Below are positions 17,885 through 25,987 of a stretch of DNA of 64,000 nucleotides, piece by piece. The DNA is taken from positions 248,001 to 312,000 of the forward strand of contig DASSNU010000002.1 in assembly GCA_035701265.1 (NCBI GenBank), read 5' to 3'. The notes under the pieces are model-generated. The model did not search any database, had not been told where the DNA came from, and saw nothing but the letters and a program-made list of their open reading frames with translations. Each line of letters opens with the position of its first letter. Within the stretch, counting starts at the first letter, position 1. A program made the translations under genes and the position numbers. This DNA is from DASSNU01 sp035701265. GTDB taxonomy: Bacteria > Gemmatimonadota > Gemmatimonadetes > Gemmatimonadales > Gemmatimonadaceae.

Positions 17885-19027
17885 TCAGTTCCGTCCGCCG
17901 AAGCAACTGCCTTCGTCGATGGCGAGCCGTTGCACGAAGCTTCGCGCGCCCTCACCAACGACGCGCTGCTGCAGAACCAGCAGCGTGTCGCCGGCGAACG
18001 CCACCGCGGGCTGCGCATCTTGCGACACGGGAACCGGTTGGTCGACACAGGCGGACGCCAGGTCACTGGAGAGCAGGCTGACGAACATCCTGGCGGTGAT
18101 GGCGTTGTCGGCCATCGTCTGATCGAAGTGCACGAGCGCGAGGTTGCCCGAGCGCAGTCGGTGCAGCGCGAACAATGCCGACAGGGCACTGAACATCTCC
18201 GGGTACTCCAATCCATCCAACCGCTGGATCATCTCGACCGATGCGCCGCGCCGGTGCCGCACCGGGATGGCGACGATCTTCTCCACGCGCCCTTCGGTGT
18301 CGGTCACGTAGAGATCATCCAACCCGGAAAAGCCGACCAGGAGCCCATCCGTGGTCGGTGCGACTTCGACGCCGTCGAAGATGCCGGCCAGCGGCTGCGA
18401 TTGGAGGTACACGGGCGGCACTGGCACCGTATGCCGCACGGAATCGGCGCCTGCCACCCACATCGCGACCCCCGTGCTGTCGACGAGATCGAGCGCACCG
18501 AGCCACGCCGTGTCGCCCGTGGCGGTCGACGACGTCACGACGCCACGATACGAGACGGCCCGCTGAAATCGGCCAGTCGCCTCGTCGTACATGTTGATGA
18601 GGGACCGGCCGACGTCCGCCACCCCAACACGAGACGGCAACAGGAGCACGGGTCCCGCGCTCTTGATCTCACCAGGGCCGAGTCCGCGTGCGCCGTAGAT
18701 CCGATCGGGGACGCCGGATCGATCGAACCGCACCACGCGGCCCCAGAAGCTGTCCGAGACGTAGATCCTCCCAGATGACGGGCTCACCGCGAACCCGTAC
18801 GGCTTGGCGACGTACAGCGAATCGGATTCCTGAAGCCAGATCGTATCGAGCACCCTGAGGGCGATCCCGTCGCGCACCACGCGGGGCGCAACGTGGCTGA
18901 TCTGTCCGTCAGGCGTGGCGACCGGCGCGTGATCGTCATTCGCGACTGCCGATGGCGCCCGATCGGCGTGACATGCGGCGAGCGCACCGACCGCGCCCAG
19001 CAGCGCGATGTATGTAGCAGTGCGCAC
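17885..19027 (-). CDS. Six-bladed beta-propeller lipoprotein
   Basis: 380 residues from the GTG at 19027; a signal peptide (TATYIALLGAVGALAAC) with lipobox LAAC. Propeller blades are visible as RIYVSDSFWGRVVRFDRSG, GARGLGPGEIKSAG (family signature) and LYVTDTEGRVEKIVAIPV. The frame is open upstream and an in-frame ATG at 19090 gives a longer N-region; neither start has a convincing ribosome-binding site, so the N-terminus is uncertain. Tandem with the previous propeller gene, 109 nt apart. Confidence 0.75.
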   Translation of the reverse strand: MRTATYIALLGAVGALAACHADRAPSAVANDDHAPVATPDGQISHVAPRVVRDGIALRVLDTIWLQESDSLYVAKPYGFAVSPSSGRIYVSDSFWGRVVRFDRSGVPDRIYGARGLGPGEIKSAGPVLLLPSRVGVADVGRSLINMYDEATGRFQRAVSYRGVVTSSTATGDTAWLGALDLVDSTGVAMWVAGADSVRHTVPVPPVYLQSQPLAGIFDGVEVAPTTDGLLVGFSGLDDLYVTDTEGRVEKIVAIPVRHRRGASVEMIQRLDGLEYPEMFSALSALFALHRLRSGNLALVHFDQTMADNAITARMFVSLLSSDLASACVDQPVPVSQDAQPAVAFAGDTLLVLQQRVVGEGARSFVQRLAIDEGSCFGGRN

Positions 19028-19182
19028 GAGTCTCGCCGTACGACCCGCGCTCCGGCGCCGTGAGTTCGTAGACCAGCACCAGCTGTTCATCGGCACACCA
19101 CGCATCCACTCGCGGTTCCTGACAGGCACTCGCGCGCCGGCGCCTGCATCGTGCTGCCACGAGGGAGCACCCCCCGTAGCAC

Positions 19183-19947
19183 TTACCCCTCGCGCGCCGC
19201 CGACTTCACCACCTCGTGCACTGGCTCGGCGCGCCGCGCAGCCGTGAGTGCCCGCCGCGCGCGCGGGGCGATCCCGACCTCGCGCGCTTTGGCGCGGAAG
19301 GCAGGACCGTGGTCGATGGCCCGCCCGCTCTCCGCCTGCCACTGGTGCACCATCTCGTGCAGCAGGGTGTGCAGCGTTTCCGCCCACCCGTGGCGGCGGA
19401 TGTGCTGCCGGCTCAGGACGATCTCCGCCGGCTCGCCGGCGAGCGATTCGGTGGTGTACTGCCCCAGTCGCGCGCGCATGCGACGGGAGACGCGGATCGG
19501 GATGTCCGACAGCGCGCCGCGGAAGTAGCGGACGTTGTAGTCGCGGTGCCAGCGGACGAGCTCCTCCACGAACGGGACGTCGTCCGGATGCACGCGCTCT
19601 CTGCGCGCGCGCGACGGTGCACCCGGCACCTGGATGGGATACTCGAGGATGATCCGCTCGGCGGCCCGCCGGTCGGCGCGCGTACGCCCAACCACGAAGC
19701 GCACGATGGCGCGCAGCACGTCATCCGGCGCGTCGAGGTAGCCATGGTGCACGCGCAGCACGTGGCGGCTGAAGCTCACCATCACGGCGCGGTTGCGAGT
19801 GAGACGGACGCGGGTGATCCCGCGCAGCCCCAGCCGCGCCAGGCGGCGGTGCAGCTCCTCCGCGTCGCGCGGTGCTGCGCGGAATCCCAACTCGAGCTGG
19901 CGCGGGTCGGAGTGCAGCAGCCCGCGTCCCGTGCTTCGTCTCGTCAT
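19183..19947 (-). CDS. SprT-like zinc metallopeptidase domain protein
   Basis: 254 residues. The C-terminal half contains LHTLLHEMVHQWQAESG, the HExxH zinc motif of SprT-like proteins, followed by KAREVGIAPRARRAL. Unlike DNA-repair SPRTN proteins it is short and has an uncharacterised N-terminal half (ELGFRAAPRDAEELHRRLARL). Protease activity is expected from the motif but a substrate cannot be inferred. Lies between a propeller gene and a phosphoesterase gene on the same strand. Confidence 0.75.
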   Translation of the reverse strand: MTRRSTGRGLLHSDPRQLELGFRAAPRDAEELHRRLARLGLRGITRVRLTRNRAVMVSFSRHVLRVHHGYLDAPDDVLRAIVRFVVGRTRADRRAAERIILEYPIQVPGAPSRARRERVHPDDVPFVEELVRWHRDYNVRYFRGALSDIPIRVSRRMRARLGQYTTESLAGEPAEIVLSRQHIRRHGWAETLHTLLHEMVHQWQAESGRAIDHGPAFRAKAREVGIAPRARRALTAARRAEPVHEVVKSAAREG

Positions 19948-20031
19948 GCCGCTTCGGGCTCCATCGTCCGCATACCGTGAACGTCCCCATCCACAGATGG
20001 TATCGGCTGCACGTGGCCCCCCGCACCTCGT

Positions 20032-20862
20032 CTACCCCCTGGCGAACCGGTGCGGGCGCCCCGGAACGAACCGCTGCTCCTCCCGCGACCAGACCGCCGT
20101 GGTCACCAGGATCGCGTCGTGCGTGATGTCGATCGTGTTGAGACTCGACGGACGCCCGCCGCGCGACCTGTTGGACACCGTTCCTGCCGTAGAAATCACC
20201 GTGCCGCGGCGCGTGTGCTCCACGTAGTGGATCGCTTCCTGATGGTCGTGCCCGCAGAGCACCACGTCCACCCCCAGCTCGGCGAAGGCGCCCAGCACAC
20301 GGCGCGTGTTCACGAGGCCGTGGCGCTGGGAGAGTTCTCCCTTGACCGGGTTGTGGTGGACGACGACGACGCGGGCATCCTCCGGCGGCGCGGCGGCGAA
20401 TGCCTCGCGCGCCCGCTCGATCTGGCTGCGCCGTAGATCGCCGATGATCCCGATGTCGCGCACGTTCCACGTGAGCGTATGCCGCGTGACTCCGTGCGCG
20501 CTGTTGAGCCCCACGATCGTCGCACCCGGCACGCGGAGCACGGGCTCCAGCTCGTGCGCGATGTAGGTGCGGTAACCGGCATAGAGCGATGCGCGGTCCC
20601 CCACGCCGAGCGGGGCGCGCCACCACTTCACGTCGTGATTGCCTGGCACCACGATCGTGCGGCTCACGCGCTGTGCCTGCCGGATGAAGGCGCGCGCGCG
20701 CTGGAACTCTCCCGCACGCGAGCGCTGCGACACGTCGCCGGAGATGGCCACCACGTCGAAGCGTCCGTCGGAGTCGCGAATGAGGTCCTCGATCGCCTCG
20801 ATCTGCTCGGGAACGGCGGGCTTGCCGAAGTGCAGATCGGAGACGTGGAGAATGGTCGTCAA
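20032..20862 (-). CDS. Metallophosphoesterase (calcineurin-like, CpdA-type layout)
   Basis: 276 residues. All dimetal motifs of calcineurin-like phosphoesterases are present: HVSDLHFG (D-x-H), ISGDVSQRS (GD), VPGNHDVKW (GNHD), VVVHHNP, and CGHDHQEAIHY (GH-x-H). The order resembles cyclic-nucleotide phosphodiesterase CpdA-like enzymes, but the substrate is not determined. Homology begins with LTTILHVSDLHF; the only start there is TTG at 20862, which overlaps the stop of the isocitrate dehydrogenase gene (TTGA). The overlap implies coupled translation with that gene. Confidence 0.82.
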   Translation of the reverse strand: MTTILHVSDLHFGKPAVPEQIEAIEDLIRDSDGRFDVVAISGDVSQRSRAGEFQRARAFIRQAQRVSRTIVVPGNHDVKWWRAPLGVGDRASLYAGYRTYIAHELEPVLRVPGATIVGLNSAHGVTRHTLTWNVRDIGIIGDLRRSQIERAREAFAAAPPEDARVVVVHHNPVKGELSQRHGLVNTRRVLGAFAELGVDVVLCGHDHQEAIHYVEHTRRGTVISTAGTVSNRSRGGRPSSLNTIDITHDAILVTTAVWSREEQRFVPGRPHRFARG

Positions 20863-21875
20863 CGCAGCCTCGCGATGATCGCGTCGGCGAACTCCTCGGT
20901 GGCGGCGCTTCCCCCCAGATCGCGCGTGAGCGTCTTCCCCTCGCGGATGGTGTCCTCCAGCGCGGTGCGGATGCGCGTGGCGCGCTCGGTCTCGCCGATG
21001 TGGTCCAGGAGCATGCACCCGGCCAGGATGAGCGCGCCCGGATTGGCGATCCCCTTCCCCGCAATGTCGGGCGCCGTGCCGTGCACCGCCTCGAACATCG
21101 CGGCGTGCGTGCCGATGTTCGCGCCGGGCGCGAGCCCCAGTCCGCCCACCAGCCCGGAGATCTCGTCGGAGAGGATGTCGCCGAAGAGGTTGGTGGTGAC
21201 GATCACATCGTAGCGCTCGGGGTGGAGCACGAGGTGCATGGCCATGGCGTCGACGATGCGCTCCTCGAACTCCACGCGCCCTTCGTACTCGCGCGCCACC
21301 TCGCGCCCGACATCCAGGAAGAGCCCCTGCGAGAACTTGAGGATGTTGGCCTTGTGGACGAGCGTCACCTTGCGGCGCCCGTGCTTGGCCGCGTGCTCGA
21401 AGGCGTAGCGCACCACGCGCTCCGATGCCGACCGCGTGATGAGCGCGATGGACTCGGCGGCGGCGTGCGGGTCGTCTCCCACCTGGACGAAGTGCTCGAT
21501 CCCCGAGTACAGCCCTTCCGTGTTCTCGCGCACCATCACGATGTCCACGTGCGGGAAGCGCGTGCTCGGCACGAGCGTGCGCGCGGGGCGCACGTTGGCG
21601 TAGAGGTCGAGCGCCTTGCGCAGCGCGACGTTGATCGAGCGAAACCCCTTCCCGACCGGTGTCTCGAGCGGCCCCTTGAGCGCGAGCCCCGTGCGGCGCA
21701 TCGAGTTGAGCGTGACGTCGGGGAGCGGGTCGTTGCAGACCGCCACCGCGGCCATTCCGGCAAGCTGCCGGTCCCACGCGAGAGGTGCTCCAGCGGCCTC
21801 GAGCACCCGGACGGTTGCGTCGGTGATGTTGGGGCCGATCCCGTCACCCGGGATGAGTGTGACGGGAGTGGTCAT
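20859..21875 (-). CDS. NAD-type isocitrate/isopropylmalate dehydrogenase family protein
   Basis: 338 residues, decarboxylating dehydrogenase of the IDH/IPMDH family. LIPGDGIGPNITDATVRVL opens the protein; VMVRENTEGLYSGIEH contains the substrate-binding Arg and the phosphate loop; TNLFGDILSDEISGLVGGLG carries the metal Asp residues. ENTEGLYSGIE and the short length fit NAD-dependent isocitrate (or homoisocitrate) dehydrogenases rather than NADP-IDH or LeuB. A TCA-cycle role is likely given the citrate synthases at 5-7 kb. The downstream phosphoesterase is translationally coupled. Confidence 0.87.
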   Translation of the reverse strand: MTTPVTLIPGDGIGPNITDATVRVLEAAGAPLAWDRQLAGMAAVAVCNDPLPDVTLNSMRRTGLALKGPLETPVGKGFRSINVALRKALDLYANVRPARTLVPSTRFPHVDIVMVRENTEGLYSGIEHFVQVGDDPHAAAESIALITRSASERVVRYAFEHAAKHGRRKVTLVHKANILKFSQGLFLDVGREVAREYEGRVEFEERIVDAMAMHLVLHPERYDVIVTTNLFGDILSDEISGLVGGLGLAPGANIGTHAAMFEAVHGTAPDIAGKGIANPGALILAGCMLLDHIGETERATRIRTALEDTIREGKTLTRDLGGSAATEEFADAIIARLR

Positions 21876-21899
21876 GCCAGGCAGAAACGTTCCACGGGC

Positions 21900-22724
21900 T
21901 TACGGTGCGGCAAAGAGGTCTGCGACGTGGCCAGCGAGGTTGGTCGCCAGCGCGGGGGAAAATCCGTCCTGCGGATCGCTGGCGATGTCGGCCAGCCAGA
22001 TGATGCGGGAGAGACGGGCATCGATGATGGCGACGTTGAGCACCGCGCGTCCGCGCCGGTGCGTCGCCGGCGCGGTGCCCACCGAGCCTGTGCTGTCGGC
22101 GGACTCGCTGGTCGATCCGGTTGTCGCCGCATCGTCGCGCGCGTCATGCGAGCCGGCGTGCGACGCGTCCGATTCGCTCACCGGCTCGAAACGCAGCTCG
22201 ATGGGGACCAGGATGTAGCGACCATTGTCCACGGCAGCGATCGTGCGCACCTGGCTGGCGAGCGGCTCGGGGAGCATCTCGGGGAGCTTCTTGATGGGAG
22301 GACGCAGCCGCTGGGCGCCGAGCGTGTACGGGTCGGGCATGTACGTCGGGTTGCGCTTGGCCGAGCGGACGACGTCCTCCGGGTAAATCCACTGCGTCAC
22401 GCGGCGATCCTGCAGCGTTCCGGCGATCTCTTCATCGAGCTTCACCATGAAGGGGCGGGATCGTCCCATCTCCTCCGCCCATCCCATCGGGTCGCCGCGC
22501 CGCAGGTACTGCACGGGCACCACCACGACCGTCCGCTCGGCGAACACACCAAGCGGCGGGCCACCCTGCCGCTCGGGCTGCTGCGCTGTCGCTGCGCTGG
22601 CGGCGGCAGCGATGGAGCACGCGACGAGCGCGGCGGTGACGGCGGTGATGGTAGGAATGGCGCGGATGCGGGAGACGAAGGCGATGCGAGGCACGATGCG
22701 AGTCCTGGCGTGAGGCGGCCGCAT
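21900..22724 (-). CDS. Exported protein of unknown function
   Basis: 274 residues with an N-terminal export signal (RIRAIPTITAVTAALVACSIAAAASAATAQ spans it; cleavage likely after ASA or ATA). The mature part has VVVVPVQYLRRGDPMGWAEE, then RYILVPIELRFEPV, a Ser/Thr/Asp-rich low-complexity stretch, and AVLNVAIIDARLSRIIWLAD. The strand pattern resembles periplasmic proteins of the TolB N-domain/GNA1162 kind, but I cannot assign a family. The ATG at 22724 is the first before the signal sequence; the frame is open further upstream. Located 24 nt upstream of the dehydrogenase gene on the same strand. Confidence 0.6.
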   Translation of the reverse strand: MRPPHARTRIVPRIAFVSRIRAIPTITAVTAALVACSIAAAASAATAQQPERQGGPPLGVFAERTVVVVPVQYLRRGDPMGWAEEMGRSRPFMVKLDEEIAGTLQDRRVTQWIYPEDVVRSAKRNPTYMPDPYTLGAQRLRPPIKKLPEMLPEPLASQVRTIAAVDNGRYILVPIELRFEPVSESDASHAGSHDARDDAATTGSTSESADSTGSVGTAPATHRRGRAVLNVAIIDARLSRIIWLADIASDPQDGFSPALATNLAGHVADLFAAP

Positions 22725-22899
22725 GGAGCGGCCCGCCGGGGTGAAAGGTAACGGGAGTGACGGCAGAGGGGGAGCGAGGGGCTCTCCTGGGAGACGCCCA
22801 ACGCGGGGACGACGGCACGCGCCGCAGACGCGTGGCTCGTGATCTCCAGTGCCTGCTTCAAGATCCGCGTACGCCGCACGCACCGTGCGCATGCTCAAC

Positions 22900-22968
22900 G
22901 TGGAGCGTCGCGACTTGTGGAGCCCCGCGACTTGTGGAGCCCCGCGACATGTGGGAGCGCGGCGACTC
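22900..22968. repeat. Short tandem repeat, 17-bp unit GTGGAGCCCCGCGACTT
   Basis: Copies at 22900-22916 (two mismatches), 22917-22933, 22934-22950 (one mismatch) and a degenerate fourth copy to 22968. As with the array at 8987, it lies between two minus-strand genes just after the stop codon of the upstream one, and the core CGCGAC(A/T)T is shared. Confidence 0.8.
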
Positions 22969-22986
22969 GTACTGCGCCGCGCCGCC

Positions 22987-24111
22987 TCAGCGTGTGAGGG
23001 CGTACTGCACCACACGCTCCACGCCGAGCTCGTCCGTCTCCACCCCCAGCACGTACCGGCTGCCGACATCCGTAAGTCTGGTGTGCGCCGGTATGGTGGC
23101 GCGCGCGATGGCGCGGCCCGCGGAGTCACAGACGATGACCGCTTGCGGTGCGCCGCCGTCCTCGTTGAACAGGATGATCCACATCTCGCTATCGGGGCCG
23201 GGCACGAAGCTGGTGAACAGCGGCACCTGCTCCGGGCGCGGGGCTTCCTCGTACAGGGCGCGGATGCTGAGGCGTTGAGGGGAATCCGCCGCGGCCAGCG
23301 CCCGCTGCTCCGCGCGCTGGAGCGCGTCCTTCGAGAATGGACGGCGCGCGACGGGGAGCCGCACGTACGATCGCGTCACGCCGCTACTGTCGACCAGCTC
23401 GATGTCCCCAGTGCCAGAGTCGCCGATCCAGATGCGGTCGCCCGCGACGCCATAGACGAGCTTGGGCGACAGCGTGTTGAGCAGGCTGGATCCTCCACCC
23501 GGCAGAGCCGGATCGCGATACGCATGAATGGAGTATCCCTCCCTGGGCGGGAGCCAGCTCACGTGTGGCGTGTCGCTCAGATGGAGGACGCCGAGCGTCA
23601 CCGTGTCGCGCCACGCGTTCCCGGGAGTGACCGCCGTCATCGCCTTGAACGGCTGGCTCTCGACGAGCAGAGCCCCGGAAGCGAGGCGCTGAAGCGCGCC
23701 GAGGCCGAGTGGCGCGTTGTCGGGGCGCAGGGTGATGCGCGCGCTGAATCCGGCGGCGTCCGTGTACACGTTGACCGAGGGCGTCATGAACACCTGGTCG
23801 ACGGAGAGGAGCGTGTCGCCCACGCGCTGCAGCCGGGCAACGCTCTGCAGCTCCCCCGGGCCACCGCCGCGTCGGCTCAACGAGCGCACGAAGTGACCGT
23901 CCGGCGTGAAGACGCGGAGCTGCTGCGTGCCGCCATCGGCCACGACGATGTTGCCGGACGGCATGCGCACCGCGCCGCGGATCTGGAGGAACTCCGTGGT
24001 CGTGTCCCCCTCCGTGCCGATGCGGAGCGTGGCCGTGGGAGAGAGCGACCATTCGGGTAACGCGCTCGAGCGCTGGTTGTGTGATGCCGAGCGGCACGCG
24101 CCGAGGAGCAC
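22987..24111 (-). CDS. Six-bladed beta-propeller lipoprotein, N-terminus possibly frameshifted
   Basis: 374 residues from GTG at 24111. Contains the family signature SRRGGGPGELQSV after NIVVADGGTQQLRVFTPDG, and the closing strand ELGVERVVQYALTR. The lipobox LLGAC comes only five residues after the GTG, far too short for a signal peptide. Upstream, the same frame encodes a plausible hydrophobic stretch (STTAAALALVLLGAC) but no start codon before stops near 24210 and 24225. An ATG at about 24158 (MRNKAFDRR) is in another frame; a single-base shift between them would rebuild a normal signal peptide. Either a real 5' frameshift or a sequence error. Confidence 0.7.
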   Translation of the reverse strand: MLLGACRSASHNQRSSALPEWSLSPTATLRIGTEGDTTTEFLQIRGAVRMPSGNIVVADGGTQQLRVFTPDGHFVRSLSRRGGGPGELQSVARLQRVGDTLLSVDQVFMTPSVNVYTDAAGFSARITLRPDNAPLGLGALQRLASGALLVESQPFKAMTAVTPGNAWRDTVTLGVLHLSDTPHVSWLPPREGYSIHAYRDPALPGGGSSLLNTLSPKLVYGVAGDRIWIGDSGTGDIELVDSSGVTRSYVRLPVARRPFSKDALQRAEQRALAAADSPQRLSIRALYEEAPRPEQVPLFTSFVPGPDSEMWIILFNEDGGAPQAVIVCDSAGRAIARATIPAHTRLTDVGSRYVLGVETDELGVERVVQYALTR

Positions 24112-24268
24112 GAGGGCGAGCGCGGCAGCCGTCGTCGATCGAATGCCTTGTTTCGCATCGGGAGTTGCCTTGCGGTGCGTGAGGAAGTTGTGCGGTGAGG
24201 CTGCAGTTCAGTCGCTCGAGGTTCAGTTGCCCGAACGTAGGGATTGGGAGATGGTTGCGCCGGATGTC

Positions 24269-24297
24269 ATGTATTGTCTACATGTATTATATGTATT
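24269..24297. promoter_or_regulatory. AT-rich operator/promoter of the toxin-antitoxin pair
   Basis: Three direct copies of ATGTATT (24269-24275, 24282-24288, 24291-24297) overlap an inverted repeat TACAT/ATGTA (24279-24283, 24291-24295). It is an abrupt AT-rich island 12 bp before the antitoxin start. Arrays of short repeats like this are usual operators for ribbon-helix-helix antitoxins, which autorepress. The direct link to this antitoxin is inferred from position. Confidence 0.55.
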
Positions 24298-24308
24298 AAC
24301 GTCATTGC

Positions 24309-24620
24309 ATGCCACGTCGCGTTCGTGAACCCGTCCAGGTGTACCTGGACCGCAGCGACCGCGACCTCCTGGACACGCTCGCTGATCAGACTGGGCTCTC
24401 CAAGGCGGAGCTCCTGCGGCGCGGGCTTCGTCAATTGGGTAGCCGCGTGCTGACCGAACGGGCGCCGGGCTGGTCGCTGGACGAGCTGAGCGGCGCTCTG
24501 GGAGAGGACCCGGCGCTCCCGAGGGACCTCGCCGCCCATCATGATGAGTATCTCTACGGAGACCGACAGCCCCGGCGGCCGGCGAAGAAGGGGCGGCCGG
24601 CAAGGAAGGGCAGGTCGTGA
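24309..24620 (+). CDS. Ribbon-helix-helix antitoxin (VapB/CopG-like)
   Basis: 103 residues. The N-terminal RHH DNA-binding unit is PVQVYLDRSDRDLLDTLADQ followed by LSKAELLRRGLRQLG; the C-terminal half (APGWSLDELSGALGEDPA, then a basic tail) would wrap around the toxin. The stop overlaps the GTG start of the PIN-domain toxin (GTGA), the usual arrangement for vapBC. AT-rich repeats directly upstream are the probable autoregulatory operator. Confidence 0.82.
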   Translation: MPRRVREPVQVYLDRSDRDLLDTLADQTGLSKAELLRRGLRQLGSRVLTERAPGWSLDELSGALGEDPALPRDLAAHHDEYLYGDRQPRRPAKKGRPARKGRS

Positions 24621-25030
24621 GCGCCGCGGTGCTGGTCGATACGAGCGCGTTGCTCGCCATCGCCAATCCGCGCGATCAGTATCACAAGGTGGCCACCGCC
24701 CTGGCGCGACGGCACCTCGCCGCAGGTGGGCGCTTTGCCAGTTCCACGCTCGTGCTGGCCGAGCTTCATGGCCACCTTCTCTACCGCCGCGGGCCGGAGC
24801 CGGCGCGGCGCGTGCTCGACGCCCTGCTGTCGGACCAGGCATATACGTGGCACGACGTGTCCGCCGAGTTGATGGAGGGCACCCTGAGTCAGTGGCTCGA
24901 GGGCTTTCATGATCAGCGCTTCTCGCTCACCGACGCCGTGAGCTTCGAGCTCATGCGGACCCTTCGCATCCGCGTCGCGTTCGCGTACGACGACGACTTC
25001 CGCGTAGCGGGATTCGAGACGCTCGGCTAA
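24617..25030 (+). CDS. vapC: PIN-domain ribonuclease toxin (VapC family)
   Basis: 137 residues. Acidic active-site residues are in place: Asp in VLVDTSALLA, Glu in LVLAELHGHL, Asp in FSLTDAVSFELM, and Asp in VAFAYDDDF. VapC toxins cleave RNA, commonly tRNA or rRNA; the target here is unknown. Starts at GTG 24617 inside the antitoxin stop. With its antitoxin it forms a complete toxin-antitoxin module at the edge of the accessory region. Confidence 0.88.
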   Translation: MSAAVLVDTSALLAIANPRDQYHKVATALARRHLAAGGRFASSTLVLAELHGHLLYRRGPEPARRVLDALLSDQAYTWHDVSAELMEGTLSQWLEGFHDQRFSLTDAVSFELMRTLRIRVAFAYDDDFRVAGFETLG

Positions 25031-25147
25031 CGAGTGTGCGTTGCGCGCAGGGAGTGCAGTGTGGACCGCACGAGGGCCTGCCGGCTTGCAGCCGATCTCG
25101 CAACGCACCAAGCACCATGGGAGCTATCGGCGATTCGAGCATCGGTG

Positions 25148-25987
25148 ATCGAACATCCCGCTTCGGTCGATTCACCTGAATCACCTCACGGAAGAGCACG
25201 GGCTCATCGTTCACGTCTCCGTCCGACCAGAGCGCATGGTGAACGGGATCGTATCCGAACGGCACGTGCGCATGCGCCGCGATCGCACGCGTCGCCGGCA
25301 CTTGTCCCACCGTATCGATCACGTCCTCGAAGTACGGTCCGCCGCTCACCGTCCGCTGTCCCAGGAGCAAGCCGTCCTCGAGTGGCACTACGCCCATCGG
25401 CCGTTCGACCGGCAAGTCGGTGCGGCTGATGGATCTCTCTGAACGGCCGTCCACCATTCCCTCGCGAAGGGCAACGGCGTCTTCCGGCTTGTACTTCCCT
25501 TTCCGCCATTCGGGAGTGCCACCATCCTGTCCACGGCGTCGAAGTGCACCGGCAACATCTTCCGGTCCAGGTACCGCCCGCTCGAGTCCAGAAGGGTTAC
25601 CTCCTGCGTCATCACGTCGTGCACGAGCACACGTTGATCCCTGTACGCTGCGACTCGATACGCTCCGAGGTACTCGCCGGGCCCTCGCCCCTGCCGCCCC
25701 ACGCGCCATGCAAGCGTGCCGTCCGGACGAAAGTGCAGTATCCGATTATTGGAGTAATCGATCACGTATGCCGACCCGTCGACTCCGAGCGTCGCGTCGA
25801 TGATCACAACCAGTGAGAGATCACGAGCGATCGTGTCCGTATGGATGACGCGAATCGGAAAGGGTGCCGCGGATGGCTCACCGGACGCCGGCAGGACGAC
25901 CGTCGCGGCCACCAGGAGTGCGGCGCCCACGAGCCGAGGCATTCCCCCGCCCAGCTCGCGGGAAGTGGTGCCCCAATGCAGAGTCAT
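25148..25987 (-). pseudogene. Six-bladed beta-propeller gene, frameshifted and truncated
   Basis: From the ATG at 25987 the frame encodes a signal peptide (MPRLVGAALLVAATVVLPASG internally), blade residues SAYVIDYSNNRILHFRPDG and the family signature GRQGRGPGEYLGAY. Propeller-like sequence stops making sense near 25510 (MVALPNGGKG) and resumes in another frame as KYKPEDAVALREGMVDGRSE and PLEDGLLLGQRTVSGGPYFE, fading near 25148. One single-base indel around 25496-25520 would join the halves; the C-terminal blades are also missing compared with paralogues. The start codon overlaps the stop of the neighbouring propeller gene (ATGA), so it was once the last gene of a propeller operon. Confidence 0.65.
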
